Shown in pieces: positions 55,553-64,000 of a DNA stretch of 64,000 nt. The position numbers were made by a program, and so were the translations under genes. Within the stretch, counting starts at the first letter, position 1. Each line of letters starts with the position of its first letter. The stretch is from Rickettsiales bacterium. GTDB lineage: Bacteria; Pseudomonadota; Alphaproteobacteria; Rickettsiales; UBA998. The stretch lies in contig JAMWZD010000002.1 of NCBI GenBank assembly GCA_024304995.1, positions 434,001 through 498,000 of the forward strand, in the 5' to 3' direction. The notes below the pieces were generated by a model that was not told the origin of the DNA, ran no database searches, and saw only the letters and a program-made list of their open reading frames with translations.

Positions 55553-56815
55553 CTATTCCCGATAACGCGCCAAATCCAGCCCAGCGCTTTTAATCTCTGG
55601 TGTCTTGCCTTCCAGAATATCTGCCAGTAAATATGCCGTTCCTGCACCTTGCGTCCAGCCCAATGTTCCATGCCCCGTATTTAAATATAAATTCTGGCAC
55701 GGCGTTTTGCCAACCAATGGCGGACCATCTGGTGTTTGTGGGCGAATGCACGCCCAGCGTTCCATATGTTTGATGACATTATCATCATCCACTGCAGGAT
55801 ATAAATCCCGTATGCTGCCCATAATCTGCTTAATGCGTGGTTCACGCACTTCTGTGTTATAGCCCGCAAATTCCGCCGTTCCCGCTGCGCGGATGCGGTT
55901 GCCAATGCGGCTATAGACCACTTTTTTCTCTGCATCCGTTACGCTCATGGTGGGCGCACCATCCCATGCGGGCAGGGTGATGCTGTAGCCTTTCATAGGG
56001 TAAATTGGCACTTTCACACCAATTTTATCACACATGAGAGGTGTATAAGGTCCCAGACACATAATATAAGCATCTGCTTTTATTTCACCTTTGGAGGTGC
56101 TGACAGATTCCAGCTCATATCCATTTTTGTTCAGGCGGGTGATCTCAGTATTATAGGAAAAGGTAACACCCAGTTTTTCCTCACAATATTTTGCCAGATT
56201 GGTGCAGAACATGTGAATATCACCTGTTTCATCTATTGGAGAATATAACCCGCCAATAATCTTACGGTTTGCATGGGCGAGCGCTGGTTCCTGCGTCAGA
56301 CATTGCTTTGGCGTGTAGACCAGTTCCTTGCAGCCCAGCCCTTCCTGAAATTCCGCCTGTTTGATTGCACCATCAAAAGAGGCTTCATTGCTGAAGACAT
56401 GCAGAATCCCTTTTTGCCCAAAGTCAAACTCTACGCCAGTTTCTGTGCGAATCTGCGTCATTTTTGTTTTGGAATATAAGCCTATGCGCATCATGCGTTC
56501 ACAATTAATGCGCGCGCGTTCCTGCGTGCAGTTGTTAATAAACTGCATTCCCCATTTGATCATGCGCCAATCTGCGCGTGGGCGCAACACAAGCGGTGCG
56601 TCTTCTACAAACATCCATTTAATCGCCTGAATCAGCGCTTTTGGGTTTGCCCACGGTTCTGCATGGGAATAACTCAGCTGTGAACCGTTCGAATAAGATG
56701 TTTCTTTGGCGGCGGCTGCGTTGCGCTCAATCACTTCCACGGTGTGACCGCGGGATGCCAGCGCATATGCCGTGGTAATGCCTGTAATTCCAGCACCAAG
56801 AATAACTATCTTCAT
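55553..56815 (-). CDS. dadA: D-amino acid dehydrogenase, FAD-dependent (DadA)
   Basis: A 420-residue flavoenzyme of normal DadA length that oxidises D-amino acids (chiefly D-alanine) to 2-oxoacids. The FAD site MKIVILGAGITGITTAYALA (residues 1-20) is complete. The following VIERNAAAAKETSYSNGSQLSYSHAEPWANP and the end NTGHGTLGWTQGAGTAYLLADIL are DadA hallmarks. It acts at the inner face of the membrane. Its ATG overlaps the peroxiredoxin stop by four bases, so it is in the bcp operon. Alanine racemase is not adjacent. Confidence 0.93.
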   Translation of the reverse strand: MKIVILGAGITGITTAYALASRGHTVEVIERNAAAAKETSYSNGSQLSYSHAEPWANPKALIQAIKWMFVEDAPLVLRPRADWRMIKWGMQFINNCTQERARINCERMMRIGLYSKTKMTQIRTETGVEFDFGQKGILHVFSNEASFDGAIKQAEFQEGLGCKELVYTPKQCLTQEPALAHANRKIIGGLYSPIDETGDIHMFCTNLAKYCEEKLGVTFSYNTEITRLNKNGYELESVSTSKGEIKADAYIMCLGPYTPLMCDKIGVKVPIYPMKGYSITLPAWDGAPTMSVTDAEKKVVYSRIGNRIRAAGTAEFAGYNTEVREPRIKQIMGSIRDLYPAVDDDNVIKHMERWACIRPQTPDGPPLVGKTPCQNLYLNTGHGTLGWTQGAGTAYLLADILEGKTPEIKSAGLDLARYRE

Positions 56816-57306
56816 AGAGCTTTTGCTGCTTCCAGCACGTTCTTCGCATGATCTTTCACTTTAACCTTGCGCCAGATCTCACGGATAACTCCCTGATTGT
56901 CAATCAGGAATGTGGCGCGTTCAATGCCCATATATTTCTTGCCATACATACTTTTTTCCACCCAAACGCCAAATGCTTCGCAGAGTGTGCCTTCTTCATC
57001 TGCCAGCAATTCCACGCCCAGTTCGTGCTTTGCTATGAACTTAGTGTGTTTTTCGACAGAGTCTTTTGATACACCAATCACGATGGTATCTTCTGCTTCA
57101 AATTCGTCTTTTAATGTCGTGAAATCTTTTGCCTCCGTGGTGCAGCCAGGCGTGTCATCCTTTGGGTAAAAATAAATCACCATATGTTTGCCAGCAAAGT
57201 TTTTCACGGTAACAGTTGCACCATCCTGATTAGGCAGTTCAAAAGAAGGCGCTTTATCACCCACTTTCAATGTAGTGGTGTTGATTTGCTCTGCTGCATT
57301 GCTCAT
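56812..57306 (-). CDS. bcp: Thiol peroxidase, AhpC/TSA-type bacterioferritin comigratory protein (Bcp)
   Basis: A 164-residue peroxiredoxin (PrxQ class). The catalytic motif YFYPKDDTPGCTTEAKDF carries the peroxidatic Cys, with the conserved Pro and Thr; the resolving Cys seven residues beyond, as in E. coli Bcp, is replaced (EAKDF follows), so it is a one-Cys type or uses another Cys. It reduces hydrogen peroxide and lipid peroxides with thioredoxin. It is the first gene before dadA on this strand. Confidence 0.92.
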   Translation of the reverse strand: MSNAAEQINTTTLKVGDKAPSFELPNQDGATVTVKNFAGKHMVIYFYPKDDTPGCTTEAKDFTTLKDEFEAEDTIVIGVSKDSVEKHTKFIAKHELGVELLADEEGTLCEAFGVWVEKSMYGKKYMGIERATFLIDNQGVIREIWRKVKVKDHAKNVLEAAKAL

Positions 57307-57379
57307 AGAAAAATCTCACTGGTTGTTTGAGTGCAATATAGTGCTCACTTGCATCTTTCGCAATATGATTATGGATGCA

Positions 57380-60247
57380 TTACACATATTCAAGATTCTG
57401 CACCATGTGATATATCTGTGACTGATAGCGCAGCAGGCGCTGGCGGAGTTGCTCAAAACTGCGCATTCCTGTGGCTTGTGTTAAAAGCGCTTTGAAGCCT
57501 TCGGTCATGTCTTCATCCTGCACCATATCTGTATGGCACAAGCGCATATAGCTGAGCGTAGTTTGAAACAGACGATGCGCCTTGCGCAAGGTGCGTGCCT
57601 GTTTTCTGTCTAGCAGATCCGCGTCCACCAGCCATTTGATCTGCGAATGGATACGGTAGATCTTTTTTTCAAACGACCCTGCCTGAGTGGATTTGGCGAG
57701 TAGCGCTTTTAATATCCATTGAATGTCCATCATGCCACCCCAGACATATTTAATGTCCCACGGGTTGCTGGAATAATGCTGGTCATGGATTTTTTTGCGC
57801 ACCTCATGCACATTTTTGACGATCTCTGCATAATCCTGTTTCATAATCTGCGCGTCCTGCAACGCTGCTTCAATCGCAGGGCGCAGCGCTGGACTGCAAG
57901 TGACGATGCGTCCCTGCAGCAATGCCATATTTTCCACCACCCATGATGACGAAGCATAATACTGGCTGAATGCATCCAGCTTCACAGCGACTGCCCCCTG
58001 ATTGCCATAGGGGCGAAGCTGCGTATCCATCTCATAAAGTGCGCCGTCTTTCGTGGGGTATGCCAGCAAATTGATGATGCGGGCGGTGAGACGGTTATAA
58101 TATTGCTGTTGGGAAATGGCAGCATCTGCGGGATAATCTTCTGAGAGATCATAGATGCACATCACATCCAGATCTGAGCCGATAATCAACGATTCAGAGC
58201 CTAGTTTTCCCAGTGCAATCAGTGAAAACTGCGTGCTTGTTTTAATATTATATTTTTCATCCAGCTGCTGTTTTGCCAGCTGCACGGCTTTTTTGATCAT
58301 CGTGTCTGCCAGACGCGTGAGAATGTGTGACGCTTCATGAGGAGTGATGCTGCGTTCCAGCAATTGCACGCCTACCATAAATTCCTTTTCCAGCTTGAAC
58401 ATGCAGTAATAATGATAAACCTCCTCTTCATTGCGCGCGAGATTCAACCAGTTATCCAGATCCTGCGGCAGGGCAAATGTTGGCGTGGAGAAATTGCGCT
58501 GCACCACCAGATCCAGCAATTGCGGGTAACGCGAAAGGCGTTTTGCCAGCACAGGTGCATTGCCGATGAGTTTAATAATAAGTTCCAGCAAATGTCGATT
58601 GGAATAAAATAAGGAAAAAAGCTGTATGCCTGCGGGCAATGCGTCCAGAAATTCATCAAAACGTTTAAATGCCTGATCAGGGTCTACCGTGTTGCCAAGT
58701 GCCTCCAGCAAGGCGGGTACAAGTTCCGTCAGCAATTCACGCGCTTTTTTGCTTCTTGTGCAGCGTTTAGAGCCTTTATGCCAGTTCTGTATGCAGACTG
58801 AGACATGCTGCGCATCCTGAAAGCCCATATTATGCAGTGTAGCCAGTGTTTCTTCATCATGACTAACACCAGTAAATACCAGCTTTCCTGAAGCGCCGAG
58901 TGGCGTAGAATCTGCAAAGGAGGCTTTAAAATAATGATGGACACGTTGCAGATGCACTAACACCGTCTGACGGAATGATTTTAAATCATGAAATCCGCAG
59001 AAATAGGCGAGTTCCTGCATCTGGTCTTCCCGTTCTGGCAGGCTGTGCGTCTGATGGTCCATGCGCATTTGCAGGCGATGTTCAATTAGGCGAAATAAAC
59101 GATAGGCAGCTTGTAAATCATCATTGGCAGATTCAGTTATGAAGCCTGTTTTCTGCAATTCATTTAACACGTGGCATGTGGCACGTGTGCGCAATTCTGT
59201 CACGCGCCCACCCCAGATAAGCTGATAAATCTGTGCTAAAAACTCAATTTCCCGTATCCCGCCATAGCCTGTTTTAATGTTGTGAAGAGGCAGGACGATA
59301 GTATCATGATTATGGTGCTGCGCTTTAGTCTGCATCTGTCGTTTGATGGAGAGAATATCATCAATGGCAGCAAAATCTAAGTGGTTGCGCCATAGAAATG
59401 GCTGAATCGCGCTTAAAAAAGCGTTTCCTGTGCGCGTATCACCTGCAATAATACGTGCTTTTATCATGGCTGCGCGTTCCCAGTTCTGCCCGACATGCTC
59501 ATAATAGCGAATGGCAGTATCCAGCCCTACAGCCAGCCCTGTGGAAGCGGGGTCAGGGCGCAGGCGCAAATCCACACGAAAAACATAGCCATTTTGCTGT
59601 CTGTCCTGCAGGTAAGATGCGAGTTGCTGGATAATGCGCACAGCAAACCGCCCACGGGCAGGCGGGTTCAAAAAATCCAGTCTCGTTTCGTCATAAAGCG
59701 CGATTAAATCAATATCGCTGGAATAATTCAGCTCTCTCCCACCCAGCTTGCCCATGCCCAGAATGACCATACCAAGCTGAGCGCTCAATTCGCCCTCACG
59801 CGGAACGGTTTTCGGCACATCCGCACGCAAAATCTGCTCCAGTGCAAATTGCGTGGTTGCATCTGCAAAGTCACTCAAGGCAGAGGTAATATGCGCCAGA
59901 TCCCAGATTCCGCCAATATCTGCCAACGCAATCAGCAATGCAACGCGCTGTTTGCATTCCCGCACGAAAAAATGCCCTTTTTCTTTGGTGTAATCTTCCG
60001 TTCTTTGATGCTGCAGCTTTTGGATGATGGCGTCATATTGCTGTTGCACCTTGCCTGTGCAGCAGGCATCAAAATCCGCTTCGTAAAGTTGCATCAACCG
60101 CGTCAGATATGGGGAGTAGCGTACAATATGTGCAATAAACTGCAGTTCCTCATCGCTGCGTTTCTGGCGCTGCCAGTGTTCTGTCACACGCTGCGCTTCC
60201 TCCGCGCTGGTGCTGAACAATGAGTAATCAGGAATTGGCTCTGGCAT
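57380..60247 (-). CDS. glnE: Bifunctional glutamine synthetase adenylyltransferase/adenylyl-removing enzyme GlnE
   Basis: A 955-residue protein of normal GlnE length. Two nucleotidyltransferase domains are seen: the N-terminal adenylyl-removing domain with MGKLGGRELNYSSDIDLIALYDE and the C-terminal adenylyl-transferase domain with ALGKLGSESLIIGSDLDVMCIYD. Both G-S/G...D-x-D metal sites are intact. It modifies glutamine synthetase in response to PII. Residues YGGIREIEFLAQIYQLIWGG are a further family hallmark. It starts a minus-strand run to bcp and dadA, with a 73-base gap to bcp. Confidence 0.95.
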   Translation of the reverse strand: MPEPIPDYSLFSTSAEEAQRVTEHWQRQKRSDEELQFIAHIVRYSPYLTRLMQLYEADFDACCTGKVQQQYDAIIQKLQHQRTEDYTKEKGHFFVRECKQRVALLIALADIGGIWDLAHITSALSDFADATTQFALEQILRADVPKTVPREGELSAQLGMVILGMGKLGGRELNYSSDIDLIALYDETRLDFLNPPARGRFAVRIIQQLASYLQDRQQNGYVFRVDLRLRPDPASTGLAVGLDTAIRYYEHVGQNWERAAMIKARIIAGDTRTGNAFLSAIQPFLWRNHLDFAAIDDILSIKRQMQTKAQHHNHDTIVLPLHNIKTGYGGIREIEFLAQIYQLIWGGRVTELRTRATCHVLNELQKTGFITESANDDLQAAYRLFRLIEHRLQMRMDHQTHSLPEREDQMQELAYFCGFHDLKSFRQTVLVHLQRVHHYFKASFADSTPLGASGKLVFTGVSHDEETLATLHNMGFQDAQHVSVCIQNWHKGSKRCTRSKKARELLTELVPALLEALGNTVDPDQAFKRFDEFLDALPAGIQLFSLFYSNRHLLELIIKLIGNAPVLAKRLSRYPQLLDLVVQRNFSTPTFALPQDLDNWLNLARNEEEVYHYYCMFKLEKEFMVGVQLLERSITPHEASHILTRLADTMIKKAVQLAKQQLDEKYNIKTSTQFSLIALGKLGSESLIIGSDLDVMCIYDLSEDYPADAAISQQQYYNRLTARIINLLAYPTKDGALYEMDTQLRPYGNQGAVAVKLDAFSQYYASSSWVVENMALLQGRIVTCSPALRPAIEAALQDAQIMKQDYAEIVKNVHEVRKKIHDQHYSSNPWDIKYVWGGMMDIQWILKALLAKSTQAGSFEKKIYRIHSQIKWLVDADLLDRKQARTLRKAHRLFQTTLSYMRLCHTDMVQDEDMTEGFKALLTQATGMRSFEQLRQRLLRYQSQIYHMVQNLEYV

Positions 60248-60358
60248 AAATGGTTCATCTCAATTGAGTTTTAACACTTGCTATGGTATCACTGATGGTG
60301 CAAATTTCATCTGTTAATTCTGCTTCTTCGCAACAAATAAAAAAGGAAACGCGCCATT

Positions 60359-63259
60359 GTGAAACTGGTATCACATAGCTTGCATTATGTCGGAGTGGCG
60401 TTCAGTGCGCTGTTCGGGCTGTTGCTGCTTATGTTGCTGGGGGTGGTGATATGGCTTAGCACAGCGCCGCGTGAAGTGCCTTTCACGAAAGAAATCATCA
60501 AACAGCGACTGGTAAGACAGGTTCTGGTGCAGGACGCAGATATGGCATCCTTAAAAGCATATCTGAATTTATCAAAGCTGGAAATGGAAGCGCAGATAGA
60601 TGCATTTGAAATGGAACTGCCAGGCGGCGATGTGGAAATTGAGAAAATACGATTATCTTCCCCGCTGAAATATCTGGCGCGCCGCAAGGTTGGATTTGAT
60701 GTATTATTATTTGATGATGTGCATATTAATGTGCGCAATCACCCTGATATCATCATTCCCAGCTTTTATATTGAGCCAGAAGAAGGCGACATCAAGCAGA
60801 CCCATCTGGCGCTGGACCTATCTCAGGTGGCAGAGGGCGCGCAGATTGAAGGAAAGCTGGAAATTCATGACACACATATTAGTCTGAATATGGAAAATGA
60901 ACATATTCCGCTGTCATTGCTTGCCCTGCTTGGCAAAGATTTCATGGGGGTAAGCGGGCTTACAACAGGTGAGTTTTATGTGTCTTTCGGGAAGGATGGT
61001 GTGGTGCGCTATGCCAAAACATCACAGGAAATTATTGATATTTCTTATGAGAATAGTGAATTATATCCTAAAGACCCGCTAACATTCGGCTTTGCCTCTT
61101 TCACGGCAGACTGGAAACATAAAAACAGTGAAGTGACCGTCTCAGAGTTTCTTGTCGTACGCGATGATGCGGCCATCAGCGGCAACGTGTTTCACTCAGA
61201 TGCAACATCAGAAGCAGAGATTGACATCAAAAACCTTCCTGTTGATACATTAAAAATACTTGCGCCTAACACTGCTCAGGCAAAAGAATCCCGCAAATGG
61301 GTTCGCAAGCATTTATTTGACGGGATGATTGAGACTGGCAAGGTGATAATCACCGATGATGAAACGGATCCGTTTGAAGCGATCTTGAATATATCTGGTG
61401 TCAGAGCCGAGCCATCCCCCAAAATCCCTCCGATGCTGAATGTATCAGGCGTGGCAACAGTGAAGCAGGATGCGCTGAATGTGGATATTCACCATGCAAC
61501 CACATTGAAAGCAACCACACTGAAAGCGGGCAAAATTTCAGTGAAAAGTTTTGCAGAAGGCGCAGCGCCAATGGATATTACGCTTGAAGTGGTTTCCAAC
61601 GCGAAGGATGTCGCCACATTTTTACTGCCGAAATATCTCAACAAGGCGCAAAAGCTGAATCTGAAGCCGAAGCTGGTGCAGGGGGATGTGCAGGGGCAAG
61701 CATTTTTGACCTTCCCGCTATATCCCGCCCGTGCGGGGCTGGGTAATAGCAGCTTTAACAATGTGGATATTGATCTGGAAGCACAGTTGCAAAATGTGTC
61801 ACACCCATCCCTGCTTGGGGATCTGCCTATTCAGGATATGTCTGGCACTTTAAAGCTGAATAATGATCGTGTGACTGTTAATGCCAAAGGTCTGCTTAAA
61901 AATACGCCGACAGAAATTGAGGCAACCCATATTTATGGTGATGGCAAAGCAGACACAGAATATGAAGCTACTTTACAGATTGCTGATGGTGAGCTGCATA
62001 AATTTGATGTGCCTATTCCTGACAAATATGTGCGAGGCATCACAAAATTGCACGCAAAAGTCAGTGAAAATGAAGCACGACAGGATGTGGATGCCACGCT
62101 GGATTTTGAGCAGGCGGCGCTGGATATTGATCTGCTCAACTGGCAAAAGCCTAAAGGCAAGCCAGCAACGCTGAAAGTGCATCAATATAAGGCAGGGGGC
62201 GTGAACAAGATCAAATCTATGGAATTTAATGCAGAATCTGCGCAGGCAAAGGGGTCTTTAGTGCTGGATGATGATGGTGCGCTGCAGTCCGCCTCTTTAA
62301 CCGAACTGAAATTTCATGATAATAATATGGCGCTGGAATATGAAGAAGCAGCATTTCCAATCATCAACGTGACCGCCTCCCAATTTTACGTTCCTGAGTT
62401 TGGCGAAAAAAGCGATGAGCAGCCATTTGATTTTTTGCTTGGCAAACGCATAAATGCGGATATTGACACGCTATATTACAAAAAAGTGCCATTCAGCAAT
62501 GTCAGCCTGAATTCAACCTGCAATAAGGCGCTGTGTTCCAGCTTGTCTATGAACATGAAACAGAAAGACAATGCCATCAAAGCCAGCATAGCACAGGATG
62601 AAAAAGGGCGTGCATTGCGGGTATCTATAGATGATGCGGGAGCATTGCTTTCCGCGCTGGATATTATGGATTATATGCAAGGGGGAAAGGTGAATTTCAC
62701 TGGTTATTATCAGGATGAAAACCCCAAACGCCCCATAAAAGGCAATGTAGTGCTGGACAATATGAAAGTGGTCGGCGCACCCTTTTTAACCAAGATTTTC
62801 ACGCTGGCATCATTACGCGGGTTAAGCGATACACTTTCTGGCAATGGGATAGCTTTTGACAAAACCACTGCAGATATCATGTATGATAAAGGCAATATCA
62901 TCATTGAAAAACTGGCAGCAAAGGGAGATGCAGTCGGTGTGATGGTGGAAGGCAGTATGTCCGTCAACGAACCAGAAATGATTGATATTGACGGCACGCT
63001 CATCCCATCTTATGCATTAAATTCGCTACCTGGAAAAGTGCCAATTATTGGCGAAATGCTGGTTGGTGGTGAGGGAGAAGGAATGTTTGGCACACGCTTT
63101 TCTGCCAAAGGGGCATTGGGTGATCCTAATATCAGCGCAAACCCGCTTTCCATGCTGACCCCAGGCTTTTTGCGAAATATATTTAACATTTTTCCTGATG
63201 CTGATGCACCTGAAACACTGAAAGAGGAGAAACCTTATGGCGGCAGACACCAACCCTAA
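60359..63259 (+). CDS. AsmA/YhdP-family envelope protein
   Basis: A 966-residue protein with an N-terminal membrane segment (YVGVAFSALFGLLLLMLLGVVIWLS) and a large periplasmic part of beta-strand repeats. The C-terminal region (GVATVKQ, then GNVVLDNMKVVGAPFLTKIFTLASLRGLSDTLSGNGIAFDKTTADIMYDKGNIIIEKLAAKGDAVGVMVEGSMS and GMFGTRFSAKGALGDPNISANPLSMLTPGFLRNIF) is the AsmA-like/DUF3971 module. Family members bridge phospholipid transport to the outer membrane. The start is a GTG at 60359; an AAGGA lies upstream. Its end overlaps the next gene start. Confidence 0.88.
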   Translation: MKLVSHSLHYVGVAFSALFGLLLLMLLGVVIWLSTAPREVPFTKEIIKQRLVRQVLVQDADMASLKAYLNLSKLEMEAQIDAFEMELPGGDVEIEKIRLSSPLKYLARRKVGFDVLLFDDVHINVRNHPDIIIPSFYIEPEEGDIKQTHLALDLSQVAEGAQIEGKLEIHDTHISLNMENEHIPLSLLALLGKDFMGVSGLTTGEFYVSFGKDGVVRYAKTSQEIIDISYENSELYPKDPLTFGFASFTADWKHKNSEVTVSEFLVVRDDAAISGNVFHSDATSEAEIDIKNLPVDTLKILAPNTAQAKESRKWVRKHLFDGMIETGKVIITDDETDPFEAILNISGVRAEPSPKIPPMLNVSGVATVKQDALNVDIHHATTLKATTLKAGKISVKSFAEGAAPMDITLEVVSNAKDVATFLLPKYLNKAQKLNLKPKLVQGDVQGQAFLTFPLYPARAGLGNSSFNNVDIDLEAQLQNVSHPSLLGDLPIQDMSGTLKLNNDRVTVNAKGLLKNTPTEIEATHIYGDGKADTEYEATLQIADGELHKFDVPIPDKYVRGITKLHAKVSENEARQDVDATLDFEQAALDIDLLNWQKPKGKPATLKVHQYKAGGVNKIKSMEFNAESAQAKGSLVLDDDGALQSASLTELKFHDNNMALEYEEAAFPIINVTASQFYVPEFGEKSDEQPFDFLLGKRINADIDTLYYKKVPFSNVSLNSTCNKALCSSLSMNMKQKDNAIKASIAQDEKGRALRVSIDDAGALLSALDIMDYMQGGKVNFTGYYQDENPKRPIKGNVVLDNMKVVGAPFLTKIFTLASLRGLSDTLSGNGIAFDKTTADIMYDKGNIIIEKLAAKGDAVGVMVEGSMSVNEPEMIDIDGTLIPSYALNSLPGKVPIIGEMLVGGEGEGMFGTRFSAKGALGDPNISANPLSMLTPGFLRNIFNIFPDADAPETLKEEKPYGGRHQP

Positions 63260-63983
63260 AGCGTGTATGATTATTATCGGAGATGAAATCCTTTCTGGTC
63301 GCACTAAAGAAGCCAATCTTGCACCGCTTTCTGAAATGCTTAACGATGCTGGCGTCTCGCTCATACGTGTGCATATTGTGCCTGATGATGAAGATGAAAT
63401 TGTTCGCACTGTCAACGAAGCACGTCAGACATATGATTATGTGTTTACCACAGGTGGCATAGGACCAACACATGATGACATTACCACTGCATCAGTTGCC
63501 AAAGCATTTGGCGTGCCTGTGCTGCGCCATGCAGAAGCATTAAAACGCCTGCAAGCGCATTATGATGAAGGGTTGCTCAATGACGCGCGGCTGAAAATGG
63601 CGGATATTCCAGAAGGTGCAACGTTGATTGACAACCCCGTCAGCGCTGCACCAGGCTTTGCATTGGACAATGTGTTTGTACTGGCAGGTGTGCCAAAAAT
63701 TATGCAGGCAATGTGTGATTTCATCAAACCGATGCTTAAAGGCGGTGCGCCTGTGCAATCCCGCGCGATATCGGCGTATGCCCGTGAAGGCAGCATTGCA
63801 GCAGAACTGACAGCGCTTCAGGAAAAGCATGAAGATGTGGCGATTGGGTGTTACCCATTATTCAGACATGGGAAAATGGGCTGCACGCTGGTGTTGCGCA
63901 GCGTGGATGACGCCGCACTGGACAAGGCAGAGCGTGAATGCATGATGCTGCTGTTAAAACATGGCACAGCGATGGAAGATTAA
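63237..63983 (+). CDS. Competence/damage-inducible protein A-like MoaB-domain protein
   Basis: A 248-residue molybdopterin-binding (MoCF/MoaB) domain protein of the CinA N-terminal class: CMIIIGDEILSGRTKEANLAPLSEML, FTTGGIGPTHDDITTASVAKAFG and LAGVPKIMQAMCDFI are the hallmarks. The C-terminal deamidase domain of full CinA is missing, as in many alphaproteobacterial members. GAGGAG lies seven bases before the ATG, inside the end of the AsmA-like gene, so the two are co-transcribed. Confidence 0.9.
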   Translation: MAADTNPKACMIIIGDEILSGRTKEANLAPLSEMLNDAGVSLIRVHIVPDDEDEIVRTVNEARQTYDYVFTTGGIGPTHDDITTASVAKAFGVPVLRHAEALKRLQAHYDEGLLNDARLKMADIPEGATLIDNPVSAAPGFALDNVFVLAGVPKIMQAMCDFIKPMLKGGAPVQSRAISAYAREGSIAAELTALQEKHEDVAIGCYPLFRHGKMGCTLVLRSVDDAALDKAERECMMLLLKHGTAMED

Positions 63984-64000
63984 GCGGTTTTACTTGCGCG

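Noticed and set aside
1-64000. CRISPR arrays and rRNA genes
   Set aside because: No regularly spaced repeats, cas genes or rRNA sequences were seen. The only short tandem repeat is the 16-bp triplication, without spacers.

Overview
The window is a chromosomal segment of an alphaproteobacterium carrying one largely intact prophage. The lineage is inferred from the content: a hisB-DUF2628-hisH-GNAT-hisA-hisF-hisE operon, glutaryl-CoA dehydrogenase, glnE, dadA, and tail genes of the Rhodobacter gene-transfer-agent type. The DNA is moderately AT-rich, so a typical GC-rich Rhodobacterales or Rhizobiales genome is unlikely; I cannot place it more precisely.

Left host part (1-14,342): a partial secreted protein; the histidine operon on the plus strand; a strongly AT-rich GmrSD-like (DUF262/DUF1524) defence gene wedged between hisE and a PccB-like carboxyltransferase gene; two small membrane-protein genes; a minus-strand group with a prepilin peptidase, an MshL/PilQ-like secretin lipoprotein, a small protein, an ABC-2-type permease and a membrane-anchored helical protein; rpiB; and a PadR regulator translationally coupled to a membrane protein.

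Prophage (14,343-48,526, about 34.2 kb): integrated at the 3' end of tRNA-Leu(GAG), with the same 18-bp sequence at both ends. Late genes lie on the minus strand in an order collinear with lambda: small terminase, large terminase, W-position gene, portal, protease-capsid fusion, FI position, FII, U, V, G/GT, tape measure, then GTA-like gp12/gp13/NlpC-P60/TIM-barrel tail-tip genes, a lysis cassette with overlapping spanins, and a LamG tail-spike-like protein. The tail chaperone gene carries a textbook A AAA AAC minus-1 slippery site. The capsid fusion has an internal start with a strong Shine-Dalgarno. A Z-like tail gene is displaced to beside a second, complete tyrosine integrase. The early region holds a replication initiator with an iteron-like internal cluster and a DnaA-N-like tail, a Cro-like/S24-repressor switch with four matching operators, and several small genes. 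On the opposite strand sit a solitary PemK-like toxin gene followed by a compact structured-RNA candidate, an 83-residue membrane protein gene and the repressor gene. All three appear to be leaderless.

Right host part (48,511-64,000): tRNA-Leu, a LOG-family enzyme, an unusual proline-rich/pentapeptide-repeat/C-terminal membrane protein, a plus-strand operon ending in gcdH, a secreted protein flanked by palindromic intergenic repeats, dadA-bcp and glnE on the minus strand, and an AsmA-like protein overlapping a CinA-type MoaB-domain protein.

All calls come from reading the sequence and recognising families. No database search was run. Start codons were moved where Shine-Dalgarno, coupling or family alignment favoured another codon.
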